From positions 1 to 32,066 of the forward strand of contig RIAZ01000036.1 of assembly GCA_003762615.1 (NCBI GenBank): a DNA stretch of 32,066 nucleotides. Direction: 5' to 3'. Position 1 is the stretch's first letter. Every line of letters starts with the position of its first letter. Source of the stretch: Muribaculaceae bacterium Isolate-037 (Harlan). GTDB taxonomy: Bacteria; Bacteroidota; Bacteroidia; Bacteroidales; Muribaculaceae. The translations under genes were made by a program, and so were the position numbers. Below are positions 8,691 through 17,097 of this stretch, in pieces. A model generated the notes under the pieces. It did not search any database and had not been told where the DNA came from. It worked only from the letters and a program-made list of their open reading frames with translations.

Positions 8691-11024
8691 TTATCCGAGA
8701 TTAAGGAGTGAGACAAGGAGGCGGCTGCTCTCCTTTTCGAGGGTTACAAGTTCTTGCTGATTCTCGGCAAGAGTGCGTAGCGGAGCCGGTTTGTAGAAAT
8801 ACTTGTTGAATGAGATTTCACACCCGATAAGTGTTTTCGGAAGGTCAATCCAAGCATCTGAGACATATGGTTCTACTTCGCGTTTGAAATAGTCAAGAAC
8901 AGCGTTGGATACCGGCACTTCCTCTTTATCAGAGAGTGACGTGTCGCTTTCATAGTGAATGAAAGAGCCTTTCCCTGATGGATAGTAGCCATAATATGGC
9001 AAATCTTCCGGCTTGACGTTGAAAGTCTCCGTAAGCAATTCGATGTCCTTGCTTTTGATCTTGACAGTCTTATCTACAACCGGGGCTGCCTCGGGGTCGG
9101 CTTCACTCATTGTCCGAGCAATTGTCTTTAGACCTGTCTTATCTATCAAGATGCCAAGCTCAGACACAACCGTTGTAAGCCTATCGGTAAACAGAGCATA
9201 GTCCATGAACACTTCCTGACCAATCTTGTCGGTCAGTCTGACAGCAATCTCCGACAATGCGCGGCGAGATTTCCATTTGTTAGGGTCAATAAGTTCACGG
9301 AGTTTCTTGTCGGTTAGCTTAATATCATTACTTTGGAGATATTCACGTATCTCCATGATGTTGTCGTTCAATCCCTCGAACACACGGCTTCCGTAACTGT
9401 CGTACAACCAGCCGGAAAGTTCACGATTTCCTTTATCAAAAAGCAGTTCCTCCGCTTTTTCATAATTCATCTGCGAACGGAGACGAAGTGGGCGAAGCAC
9501 AGTGACGCTAAAGTAGCGGAAGTCATCGTTGTCGAATATCTTTGATGTGACGGGAAAATCGGTCGATGCCTCACACTCCATGAAGTTTAAGTAGGCTTTA
9601 ATGATATGTCCACGCATTGTTTGGGTTATCTCGCAGTTGCGCTGACCCTGATTTTTGCGCAGGGTTTCAGAGGCTTGCGAAGCATCGATGAGCTGCACCT
9701 TTCCGCATCGCTGCGGTTGCTTGAAGTTTGTCAGCACCCAACAATAGGTGGAGATACCTGTGTTGTAGAATATATTGTTGGGTAGCTGGATTATCGCGTC
9801 AACCATATCGTTCTCGACAAGGAAACGGCGAATGTTGCTCTCGCCACTTCCGGCATCACCGGTGAAAAGCGAAGAACCATTGTGGATTGAGGCAGCTCGC
9901 GATCCTTGAGGCTGAAGCTGGAGTGACTTCATTTTGTCGACAAGTTCCATCATGAACAGCATCTGTCCGTCGCTGACACGTGGCACAGAGGCATTGTTCT
10001 CAACCACACCAATATAGTTTGGCAGAGGTACATAAAAGCGTTCGTCAAGAAGAGTTTTCTCATCAAACATCTTCTTCTTGTCCTCACCCCATGATTTCCC
10101 ATAGGGCGGATTGGTGAGCATAAATCCAAACTGCTTACCTATACGTGTATCTTCGGGGACAAGAGTGTTGTCAAGATGAATTCCTTCCGGGTCAACACCC
10201 TTTATGATAAGGTCAGATTTGCAGATGGCAAACGTTTCCGGATTGACCTCATTGCCATTCAATCTGATGGCCGAAGGGTCAACGCCGAGGTCTATAAGGT
10301 AATCATGTCCCTCGGTAAGCATACCTCCGCTGCCACATGCCGGATCATAGAGGGTGATGATTTTAGGCAGGTCATCCTTGATGGGTGAGAAAACGAGGTC
10401 GCATAGCAAGGCGATAACATCGCGAGGAGTAAAATGCTCACCTGCCTCCTCGTTGTTCTCCTCATTGAAGCGACGCAGAAGTTCCTCAAAGATGCCACCC
10501 ATGCCGATATTGGTCAAAGCGGGAATAATCAACCCGTCAGGGTCGGATTGTGGTTTATCGGTGAGGTTGAGGTAAGGGTCAGTGATACGTTCAATAATAG
10601 CGAGAAGCCTGTCGCGATCTGTCAGTTTGCGAGCTTTAGCATAAAAGTCGAAACTCTTCAGCACCTCCCCGACATTCGGGCTGAACCCATTAAGGTATTC
10701 TATAAAATTGTTGTGTAGGGCTTCCTTGTCGCCGGTTGCCTGTGACTTCAGCCTTCCAAGAGTCCATTTACTGGTATTGTAATAGTTCTGTCCGGCTGCC
10801 TCCATCAAGGCACCTGTATCAGTGAATTTCTCGCGAGTCTGATATGAAAATTCTTCCTCGACTGCCTCCTTTGTCGGTTCGAGGAGTGCGTCAAGGCGGC
10901 GAAGCACAACCATGGGGAGAATGACATCACGATACTGGCCACGCACGAACACGTCGCGCAGCACATCGTCTGCGATACTCCAAATAAGGCTCACCATCTG
11001 AGCATGTGAACTATCCAATGCCAT
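8691..11024 (-). CDS. hsdM: Type I R-M DNA methyltransferase subunit M (HsdM)
   Basis: 777 residues. It is the N6-adenine methyltransferase subunit, acting with HsdS to protect host sites. An N-terminal HsdM_N helical bundle is followed by the SAM-binding motif DPACGSGG at 227-234 and the catalytic NPPYG at 305-309; the EHFTPRD segment lies near 196-202. It is about 250 residues longer than the E. coli K-12 type. The extra C-terminal part (roughly 530-777) contains helical segments and the conserved-looking stretch SDAWIDLPKT, as seen in many long HsdM proteins. The start lies three bases after the stop of the upstream ATPase gene. All motifs are intact. Confidence 0.96.
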   Translation of the reverse strand: MALDSSHAQMVSLIWSIADDVLRDVFVRGQYRDVILPMVVLRRLDALLEPTKEAVEEEFSYQTREKFTDTGALMEAAGQNYYNTSKWTLGRLKSQATGDKEALHNNFIEYLNGFSPNVGEVLKSFDFYAKARKLTDRDRLLAIIERITDPYLNLTDKPQSDPDGLIIPALTNIGMGGIFEELLRRFNEENNEEAGEHFTPRDVIALLCDLVFSPIKDDLPKIITLYDPACGSGGMLTEGHDYLIDLGVDPSAIRLNGNEVNPETFAICKSDLIIKGVDPEGIHLDNTLVPEDTRIGKQFGFMLTNPPYGKSWGEDKKKMFDEKTLLDERFYVPLPNYIGVVENNASVPRVSDGQMLFMMELVDKMKSLQLQPQGSRAASIHNGSSLFTGDAGSGESNIRRFLVENDMVDAIIQLPNNIFYNTGISTYCWVLTNFKQPQRCGKVQLIDASQASETLRKNQGQRNCEITQTMRGHIIKAYLNFMECEASTDFPVTSKIFDNDDFRYFSVTVLRPLRLRSQMNYEKAEELLFDKGNRELSGWLYDSYGSRVFEGLNDNIMEIREYLQSNDIKLTDKKLRELIDPNKWKSRRALSEIAVRLTDKIGQEVFMDYALFTDRLTTVVSELGILIDKTGLKTIARTMSEADPEAAPVVDKTVKIKSKDIELLTETFNVKPEDLPYYGYYPSGKGSFIHYESDTSLSDKEEVPVSNAVLDYFKREVEPYVSDAWIDLPKTLIGCEISFNKYFYKPAPLRTLAENQQELVTLEKESSRLLVSLLNLG

Positions 11025-11027
11025 AGC

Positions 11028-12929
11028 TTATTTAGTTATGAATTTGTCGAACAGTTTTTCCCAAGACTTTATAACATCAGCATCGATTCCTTTGGCTTTC
11101 AAGATTCTTGTTTTTGTCGTTTTAGCGAGTTGAACCTTGTAGCCATGTTCCAATTCAATTCCGTTAGATTTGGCAAACGCTTCTATCTGGGGAATGATGG
11201 GCTTTGTCTTGTCGTAAACTTCTTCGAACTGTTCTTCCTCATCGTCAATGTTTTCAAAAAGTTTGTTAATGCCTTTTTGTAAATATTCAATCGGAATTAA
11301 ATCTTCAACTTCTGTATTTTCAACATTAGTGAAGGATGCCACTTCCAAAATACTTCCCTTACAATCCTTATACAATCCACTGGTTAATTTTGACTTTGCA
11401 TCTTTACCGCTTTTGTCGGAGTCCACGATAACGATTGGAAGTTTACCTTGCTTTCCTCCAAGAAGGCTTACTACACCCTGAATTCCTCTGACGCCTCCGG
11501 ATGGAACAAATATACATTCTTCCTTTGGAGCGAACTTTTTTTCAGCGATAAGAGCCTGTTTAATCGCACTAAGGTATATTTGGTCAGAAGGGCCTTCGAC
11601 GATTATTGGCTTACACCCTTGAAAAAGAATATCCGATACGCTTAGTCCTAATGCGGCATGAACCGCGTAAATTGATTGTTCATTGAGTTTGTCATCGCTA
11701 TCCCGAAGATTTGCAGACGCAACTGTATAGCCATCTCCATCAACATATACGACTTTGCATCGGTCAATGTTGTTTGTGTCAACAATGAAGGGCGAATGTG
11801 TTGTATGAATGATTTGATTATCCTCGGATAAACTGTTGAAAAACTTGCTCAAATCTTTTTGAGCTTTGGGATGCAATGTTAACCCAGCTTCGTCTAAGAG
11901 AAGTATAGCATTCTTATGTTGATATTTACTTTCCACGAGAAAAATCAGAAAGAAGCTAATAAACCATTGAAGGCCGGTGCTTCGTTGGTCAAGTGAAACC
12001 TCATCGGGACGCTTGTTGTCTGATACCCATATGGTAAAATAATCGCCATCTGCATTGAATCGAAACTTATAATTTCCCTGCTTCCACCAGTCCGCAAATT
12101 CTCTTGTTAATTTGGTCCCGGCAGATTGTAGAAGAATTGTTCTTTCTTCTTTGGCCTTTTCTGCTTTGCATATTTCGTCTTCAGTAGGGTTATGGTTAGT
12201 AGTCCGATAACTGTTACCCACACGCTTTGCCGCCATGTCCTTTGGATCAAGGCCAAGTTCTTGTATCTCTTCAGGTTGTAAATCGACGAATTTGAATAAA
12301 ACACTCATAGTGCGAATCTGCTCATCGCTTTTTTCTATTCCAGCAACAGTACCTCCATTAAGCCAAGTCGTCACATGAGGGAGATAAAGACGAGTTGATA
12401 GATTTCCGTAGTTTGAGTAATAGACGAACTTAGGCATGAGATTGACTATTGCCTGAGACAGTTTCTTTCCGTCCAAAACCGTTTCTTGTATATCATCCTC
12501 GTCTGACTCATTGTCAGTATTAGGAGCAGCTTCATCTGATTCGATTACAAGTTCTGGAGTGTTTTTAGGGTACGAAACAGTATAGTGACCATCGAAAAAG
12601 CGAGTTACTATTACAGAATCAATATTGCTTATTTCTTCGCCATATTCTTCATTGACAGCATCCATATCATCCTCGGTCAACTGAAACTCGGCAGTAATAA
12701 ATGGAGTTATGTTTTTTTCGTTACGGATTGTCGTCAATCTGCTTACAGGAGCATCGTGTAGAATATCAATATTTCCACCTGAAACCGGATTGAGTTTCCA
12801 AAGTGCGAGTAGCAGATTGGATTTGCCCGCTTCATTTACACCAACAAGGGTGGTGACATCTGAGCAGGTAATCCATCCGGAATCTTTCACCGATTTGAAA
12901 TTTTGAACTTTATATCGAGTTAAAATCAT
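11028..12929 (-). CDS. OLD-family ATPase with TOPRIM nuclease domain
   Basis: 633 residues from the ATG at 12929. A longer frame reaches 12977, but its first 16 residues are not family-like and MILTRYKVQNFKS is the standard N-terminus. An SMC/ABC-type ATPase is split by a long insertion: Walker A GVNEAGKS (30-37), signature region near 311-320 (SLDQRSTGLQ), Walker B ILLLDE (341-346), and switch histidine in THSPFIV (~377). A C-terminal TOPRIM domain follows, with E444 in IIVEGPSDQ and the DSD pair 502-504 in IVIVDSDKSG. This is the OLD/GajA architecture of nucleotide-gated DNA nucleases. No UvrD-type GajB follows, so this is not Gabija. It is the first gene of the six-gene operon. Confidence 0.92.
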   Translation of the reverse strand: MILTRYKVQNFKSVKDSGWITCSDVTTLVGVNEAGKSNLLLALWKLNPVSGGNIDILHDAPVSRLTTIRNEKNITPFITAEFQLTEDDMDAVNEEYGEEISNIDSVIVTRFFDGHYTVSYPKNTPELVIESDEAAPNTDNESDEDDIQETVLDGKKLSQAIVNLMPKFVYYSNYGNLSTRLYLPHVTTWLNGGTVAGIEKSDEQIRTMSVLFKFVDLQPEEIQELGLDPKDMAAKRVGNSYRTTNHNPTEDEICKAEKAKEERTILLQSAGTKLTREFADWWKQGNYKFRFNADGDYFTIWVSDNKRPDEVSLDQRSTGLQWFISFFLIFLVESKYQHKNAILLLDEAGLTLHPKAQKDLSKFFNSLSEDNQIIHTTHSPFIVDTNNIDRCKVVYVDGDGYTVASANLRDSDDKLNEQSIYAVHAALGLSVSDILFQGCKPIIVEGPSDQIYLSAIKQALIAEKKFAPKEECIFVPSGGVRGIQGVVSLLGGKQGKLPIVIVDSDKSGKDAKSKLTSGLYKDCKGSILEVASFTNVENTEVEDLIPIEYLQKGINKLFENIDDEEEQFEEVYDKTKPIIPQIEAFAKSNGIELEHGYKVQLAKTTKTRILKAKGIDADVIKSWEKLFDKFITK

Positions 12930-13076
12930 ACTTCTATAGTGCCAAAAACTCCAACATAGCATCTGAAGGCCGACCAAAGCCCGTAACGACTACACTGGAG
13001 TTTTCGAAATGTTGTTCGGCTCTCGCCGTTTGTTTTTAGTAATTACATGGCCGATTCAGATTTCTCGTCACTATGA

Positions 13077-13736
13077 ACTGCAAAGTTACAAAATTTTCAT
13101 GACTTATCAAGACTTAATTTAATCGGTTTGAAACCTGATATGAATGGGTTGTCAATGGATATGGTATGCGGAGAGATACCCTCGGCTGATAATGATTCCA
13201 TCGTTTTGGCGTTTGCAGGAGCATTTACAGGAAAAGAGTTCAATAAAGGACACGCAAATATCGCTGGCGATCATGTGGCAGGTGGAGTGCGCCATAAGGG
13301 TTATCGTTGCAAACGTAACACCGGGGCTTTTACTTGGTCGGCTGTCTCCGGCCCTCAATTCCATTATCAAGACTATTCAACTGAACTTGACAAAGCAGCA
13401 TCTGAGGACGGCATGGGTTTCGCGCAAGAAATGATGATACATAATGGTAAGGCAGTTAAAACCACTCGTCCGATGGGCAATCGAAATGTATTCCGTGCAT
13501 TATGTCTTGATTCAAAAGGTGATTTGGCATTATACGAAAGTCAAGGAATCGTGACCTTTGGCAACTTCATTGAAGCATTACTTTCGCAAGGTGTGAAAGA
13601 AGCCCTCTATACAGATATGGGGCAAGGTTAGAATTACTGTTTCTATCGTCTCAACGCCAATGATTCATCCCCAAAGTATCTACACAACCAACCGTTACCA
13701 TCCGCATCAAACTTTATAATTCTCAAAATCAAATAG
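13077..13736 (+). pseudogene. Phosphodiester-glycosidase-like gene, 5'-truncated with amber stop
   Basis: The frame is open from 13077 but has no good start; only a TTG at 13128 precedes the family-like sequence. The recognisable part (SIVLAFAGAFTGKEF, SNIAGDHV-type NIAGDHVAGG, MGFAQEMMIHNG, VFRALCLDSKGDLALY, ALYTDMGQG) resembles Bacteroidota proteins related to the phosphodiester glycosidase/NAGPA fold, normally exported with an N-terminal signal that is missing here. A TAG at 13629-13631 interrupts the frame where a tryptophan (GQGWNY) is expected. Reading continues in frame as NYCFYRLNANDSSPKYLHNQ to a true stop at 13734-13736. The 5' end is lost exactly where the defence operon's promoter starts. 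It is best read as a decayed gene; recoding of the amber is less likely. Confidence 0.7.
13081..13112 (-). promoter_or_regulatory. Promoter of the restriction/OLD/WG operon
   Basis: On the - strand there is a perfect Bacteroidota -7 box TAACTTTG (13088-13081) with a -33 TTG (13110-13108) 19 bp upstream. Transcription would start near 13075, giving a 5' leader of about 145 bases before the OLD gene. It is the only consensus promoter I see for the six genes. It lies inside the 5' end of the broken glycosidase frame. Confidence 0.65.
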
Positions 13737-13780
13737 GATTGTTCCGATGCCGCCTGTGGCGGCGAAATTTTCTATAAAAT

Positions 13781-13820
13781 CGCAGTGTTCTGAAAGAATT
13801 GTCACTGCGGTTTCTTTTTC
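13781..13820 (+). terminator. Terminator after the glycosidase pseudogene
   Basis: Arms CGCAGTG (13781-13787) and CACTGCG (13803-13809) form a stem whose loop can extend through TTC/GAA pairing. A T-rich run (GGTTTCTTTTTC) follows on the + strand. Confidence 0.55.
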
Positions 13821-13861
13821 GCCTTTTTCTTTCCCCGCCTTGGCTCATGAAAGAAAAAGGC
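13821..13861. repeat. 13-bp perfect hairpin at the end of the mobile module
   Basis: GCCTTTTTCTTTC (13821-13833) is the exact complement of GAAAGAAAAAGGC (13849-13861) around a 15-base loop. It lies just downstream of the last small gene of the PcfK/PcfJ cluster on the - strand. It may stop or protect that transcript, although no clear T-run follows on that strand. Confidence 0.55.
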
Positions 13862-13915
13862 CCCGCCAACTGCTGAGGTCGGCGAAGCCTGGGATAGACT
13901 ATGGCGTGTCTATGG

Positions 13916-14158
13916 TTACTGCGGTGTGATTTCCTCAACGACTATCGTGAGCGAGTAGCCGTCATTGTCTATCATCTGAAAAATGGTCTGAGTGTCCTCG
14001 GAAACATATCCGTTGGGAAGATAGAGGCTGTATTCCTCTATCTCGGCTTCCTTCGCTTTGAGTGCCTTGTGGAAGTCCGTGTATAGTGTGTGCTTGTCGG
14101 TGGTCTCATAGTCGGAGTGTTCCAAAAGGACACTGACAAGATAAAATGTTTGTTTCAT
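13916..14158 (-). CDS. Small conjugative-element protein, unknown function
   Basis: 80 residues, soluble, with a charged helical centre (KALKAKEAEIEEY). The start overlaps the stop of the 87-residue gene by four bases (ATGA), which supports both as real, coupled genes. It is the last cistron of the PcfK/PcfJ cluster. I recognise no domain. Confidence 0.55.
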   Translation of the reverse strand: MKQTFYLVSVLLEHSDYETTDKHTLYTDFHKALKAKEAEIEEYSLYLPNGYVSEDTQTIFQMIDNDGYSLTIVVEEITPQ

Positions 14159-14418
14159 AGTAGTTGGGGATTTGTGGGGTTGATGTTATGGTAGATTATG
14201 TCACATTCAATCACATCGGTGGGGAGTCCGAACAATGGACAATGTGTGAAAAAAGGGTGATAGTTGCCTTCTTCATCGGCGATTGGAGAGATAATCTCCA
14301 CCTGCCAATTCTGCATCCATTCGTTGATGATTGAGATTTCTTCCTCGTTGAGTCCGGTCGCATCGCCATTTACGCAGTAGCAAAGTGCCCATTCCGGTAT
14401 GCTTTCTCTTGTCTTCAT
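14155..14418 (-). CDS. Small conjugative-element protein, unknown function
   Basis: 87 residues with an acidic composition and no membrane segment or signal peptide. It contains GDATGLNEEEISIINEWM, a calcium- or EF-like acidic stretch that I do not interpret further. It follows pcfJ after 52 bases that hold a strong hairpin, and overlaps the next small gene by four bases. Clusters of small proteins of this sort follow PcfJ genes in Bacteroidota mobile elements. The function is unknown. Confidence 0.55.
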   Translation of the reverse strand: MKTRESIPEWALCYCVNGDATGLNEEEISIINEWMQNWQVEIISPIADEEGNYHPFFTHCPLFGLPTDVIECDIIYHNINPTNPQLL

Positions 14419-14435
14419 TGTCTTTTGGTGGTTGT

Positions 14436-14461
14436 GACCTCCGACACTGAGGTCGGAGGTC
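14436..14461. repeat. Intercistronic hairpin between pcfJ and the next gene
   Basis: GACCTCCGAC (14436-14445) and GTCGGAGGTC (14452-14461) form a perfect 10-bp, GC-rich stem with a 6-base loop. No T-run follows on either strand, so it looks more like an mRNA-processing or stabilising hairpin than a terminator. Confidence 0.6.
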
Positions 14462-14470
14462 GGGTTGAAC

Positions 14471-15736
14471 TTATGCTGTCTTTCTCTCTTTGAGTAGGTC
14501 GGTGTTGTCGCTGATTAGTTTGGCTATGCGGTCGGTGTACTCGCACACTCCGTTGGCAAAGGCTCGGCATTGGAGGATTGAATAATCCTTCAGCGAGATT
14601 TCAATGGTGGCGATTGTTTTGTTGCCAATCTTGGCGGTGAACACCAATGAGTCCTTTTTAAGATAGTAGCTTGATGAGCCTACGCAGATATGCTGCCTTG
14701 TGCCTTCCTCGTAATACTCGGCTACGGAGTTGAGGGTGTGGACTACGATTTCTCCGTCAGTCATCACAAGTCCGAGATATTTTCCTTTGAGTTTGGCGAA
14801 CTCGGCTTCATCGGCTTCCGCTCTCTTGCGGTCTGCTTCCATCCGTTCCTTGATGCGCTGACGCTCAACCTTTGCGATATACTCATCGTGGGCGGCTTTG
14901 AGGTCGGTGGGTGCTACCAGCTTGGCGTTACGGAGGTCTTTGCCCATACGCTCCAACATCCGTATGTAGTCAAACCACGTCTGCGAGTCGTCGATTTTAT
15001 ATCCAGCTCTCCTTGCTACCTTGAATGTGTCCCAATAGTGGTTGATGTCATGGGGGTGGTAGCAAAGGTGACGTACCAACTCAATCTCTCCGGCTTTCAT
15101 CAGCGTTTCAGCCTTTGGGTTTGTGAGCAATTGGGTGAAAAGCGTAACGGGATTGATGCGGTGGCAGTATCCCTTGAAGCCGTTTCTTTTCAGCGTGTCG
15201 GTTGCCTTGATGCGAGGGTAAACCCATTCATCGGATATGCGTTGGAAAGCCTCGTTGTCCTTGCGGATTTCAAAAGGTGAGCCGAAAGCGAAGGTGTCAA
15301 AGTAATATCCTCCGAAAGTGCGGCATAATCCCACGACTGTCTTTCCTCCTTTGGGGTCTATCCAATACTGACCTATCTCCAGATATGCGGGTTTGGCTTC
15401 CATGCCCTTGCGGAACTCGGCGAGAAGAAGGTACATCCTCACCACTTGATACTCTCCCTTCGTGGTTATCACGTTGAAATAGGCTTTGTCGGTATAGACT
15501 CTCTTGGTGGTGGTCTTGACCTCCAACTTTCTTCCGCAATGTGGGCAGGTGGTCATACCCTCGTCTGCCGTCCATTCGTGTCCGCACGACATGCATACCG
15601 CCTTGCCGTTCTTCAGCCGATAGGCGTAATGGTTGATGGTGCTGTTGAACGCCCATTGCTTTTGGGGAGGGGTGAGCGGACGGAGTTGTCCGCTCAATGC
15701 CATTATCTCTTTCTGTTTCTTGGTCTTGGGTTTCAT
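14471..15736 (-). CDS. PcfJ-like protein
   Basis: 421 residues. A zinc-ribbon is visible at C48-x2-C51 and C64-x2-C67 (CMSCGHEW and CPHCGRK). The C-terminal PcfJ domain includes LNSVAEYYEEGTRQHICVGS and the CRAFANG segment. A charged helical linker (about 275-315) joins them. PcfJ proteins are named from the Enterococcus pCF10 conjugative plasmid and occur in Bacteroidota integrative elements; their biochemical role is not established. The start lies 12 bases after pcfK. No relaxase, coupling protein or Tra gene is present in the window, so the module is probably detached from its element. Confidence 0.85.
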   Translation of the reverse strand: MKPKTKKQKEIMALSGQLRPLTPPQKQWAFNSTINHYAYRLKNGKAVCMSCGHEWTADEGMTTCPHCGRKLEVKTTTKRVYTDKAYFNVITTKGEYQVVRMYLLLAEFRKGMEAKPAYLEIGQYWIDPKGGKTVVGLCRTFGGYYFDTFAFGSPFEIRKDNEAFQRISDEWVYPRIKATDTLKRNGFKGYCHRINPVTLFTQLLTNPKAETLMKAGEIELVRHLCYHPHDINHYWDTFKVARRAGYKIDDSQTWFDYIRMLERMGKDLRNAKLVAPTDLKAAHDEYIAKVERQRIKERMEADRKRAEADEAEFAKLKGKYLGLVMTDGEIVVHTLNSVAEYYEEGTRQHICVGSSSYYLKKDSLVFTAKIGNKTIATIEISLKDYSILQCRAFANGVCEYTDRIAKLISDNTDLLKERKTA

Positions 15737-15748
15737 AGCTGTATGGTT

Positions 15749-16204
15749 TTAGAAGTCTTCTCCGAAGAGATTGCCTTGTTGAACATTGATTTCTGACCCT
15801 GCTTTGGGTGCGGTAGCCTTCGCTTGTGGCTTTGGCTGGTTCTGTCTGCGGAGTTCACGGAGTTGCTCCTCCCTGTACTGCTCCATAGCCTGTGCCTTCA
15901 TCTCGGCTTTGTCCTCATCGGATAGTTCCGGCTTGCCCACCACTATGTTGCAGTTGACATTTCCGCAGTCCTCTATCTCGTTCTCGTCAAAGTAATGCAC
16001 CAATAGGTTCATCACCATAGCGTCATCCACAACGCATAGACCGCTTTTCTGCACTTGGGCGCATAGGTAGTTCACCGCTCCCTCCATTGACTTGTTGGGG
16101 TTTGCCATTTTGATAGCGAACATCGGCTCTGCGATGCAACGCTCTTGCAGCATCCGCTGCATTACCTCTATTGCGGAGGTTGATGATTTCATAGTCTGTG
16201 CCAT
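15749..16204 (-). CDS. PcfK-like protein
   Basis: 151 residues. The N-terminal half carries the PcfK-type sequence (SAIEVMQRMLQERCIAEPMF, AVNYLCAQVQKSG, DAMVMNLLVHYFDE). The C-terminal half is a basic, glutamine- and proline-rich tail (RELRRQNQPKPQAKA) ending in LFGEDF. It lies directly upstream of pcfJ, the standard order for the pair. It is probably cytoplasmic and part of mobile-element transfer functions; the molecular activity is unknown. Confidence 0.8.
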   Translation of the reverse strand: MAQTMKSSTSAIEVMQRMLQERCIAEPMFAIKMANPNKSMEGAVNYLCAQVQKSGLCVVDDAMVMNLLVHYFDENEIEDCGNVNCNIVVGKPELSDEDKAEMKAQAMEQYREEQLRELRRQNQPKPQAKATAPKAGSEINVQQGNLFGEDF

Positions 16205-16216
16205 AGTCGTAATATT

Positions 16217-16432
16217 TTATAAAGTGAGTAACCAAAAGATTATCAGTAAGGCGGATATGATTGAGATAACCCAACCCACGCCTCGGAATATCGGTCTGAT
16301 GAATATCCACAACGCCAAACCGATTGTTGATGCGATTATGAGGATTAGCACCCTTGCAACCCTTTTTATGCGGTTGAGGCTGGAGATGGATGCTTTGCCT
16401 CGTCTATCTGATATGTTGTTGTCCGTTTTCAT
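16217..16432 (-). CDS. Small two-helix membrane protein of the mobile module
   Basis: 71 residues. A basic N-terminus (KTDNNISDRRGKAS) is followed by two hydrophobic segments, about residues 29-46 (VLILIIASTIGLALWIFI) and 53-70 (GWVISIISALLIIFWLL). The stop lies 12 bases before the pcfK start, the same spacing as pcfK to pcfJ. It is the first gene of the cluster. The function is unknown. Confidence 0.5.
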   Translation of the reverse strand: MKTDNNISDRRGKASISSLNRIKRVARVLILIIASTIGLALWIFIRPIFRGVGWVISIISALLIIFWLLTL

Positions 16433-17097
16433 CGTGCGACATTTTTTTTATGCGTCTATCGACTATCGAAGTTTTGCTTGCTCGTTGAACGACCTCCGTG
16501 TCAGGCACAAAAGGGATGTTCGCCCTCGGTGGAAAAAATACAAGCTGACCGCAGGGAGGTCTGGAGATTTTTTCTGCCGAAGGGAAAAGAATATCCCGGC
16601 CGGACACGTTCAACGGACCGAGCAAGCAATCACTTCCATAGTTGATGGTACGGCAATAAACTGGAGCGAAGACCCCGCGCCGGTGAAAACGGACATCAAC
16701 ATATTGGTACGGAATATTTTGAAATAAATGGTACTGAGAAAAAAGGAATGGCACTGCCCAACCCCGGAAAGGCGAGTCTATGCGTGCAACAGTGAGGCAC
16801 GAACCGTGGAGCGCATTGTCTCGCCCCGTTGGTTGCTGACAAGCGGAGAGTGGCGCGGCGGTCGTAAAAATCCTTATCAGGCAACGGCGGTCAGGAACAC
16901 GGGGCAGAGCCGGAAAGTCTTGTGGCCGCGCGTCAGCGTATCGCCACGAGGCGTTGGCTATGCCCGGTGTTCAGCCGTTGCCCATAGGCGTATGCGGACA
17001 ACGGGTGTTAGGCGAAGCCCGTCACCTTTTGTCGGCATAACGCCGCCAACCCGGAAGACTGCCACACCTCTCTCCGCTTTCGCAGGTACATAAAAAC
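16433..17097. other. 665-bp stretch without a convincing gene
   Basis: This stretch is noticeably richer in G+C than its neighbours from about 16600 to 17090. On the + strand a frame from 16728 to 17093 (121 codons, ATG overlapping the TAA of the frame before it) is open, but it is arginine- and proline-rich without a hydrophobic core or known motif. The opposite strand is open for 116 codons at 16404-16754, equally unlike a normal protein. I see no promoter consensus. It may be a structured or cis-acting region of the mobile element, such as a transfer origin or replication region. Confidence 0.4.

Noticed and set aside
11028..12929. Gabija system
   Set aside because: The OLD protein resembles GajA, but no UvrD-like GajB gene is adjacent; the next gene is hsdM.
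12930..12977. Longer N-terminus of the OLD protein (16 extra residues)
   Set aside because: The extra residues (rich in W, C and Y) do not fit the family start, whereas MILTRYKVQNFKS does.
14690..15280. 196-codon + strand frame opposite pcfJ
   Set aside because: It is fully antisense to a gene with zinc-ribbon and PcfJ motifs; its translation has no domain of its own.
16728..17093. 121-codon + strand frame as a gene
   Set aside because: Arg/Pro-rich composition in GC-rich DNA, no motif and no promoter; kept only as part of an unexplained stretch.
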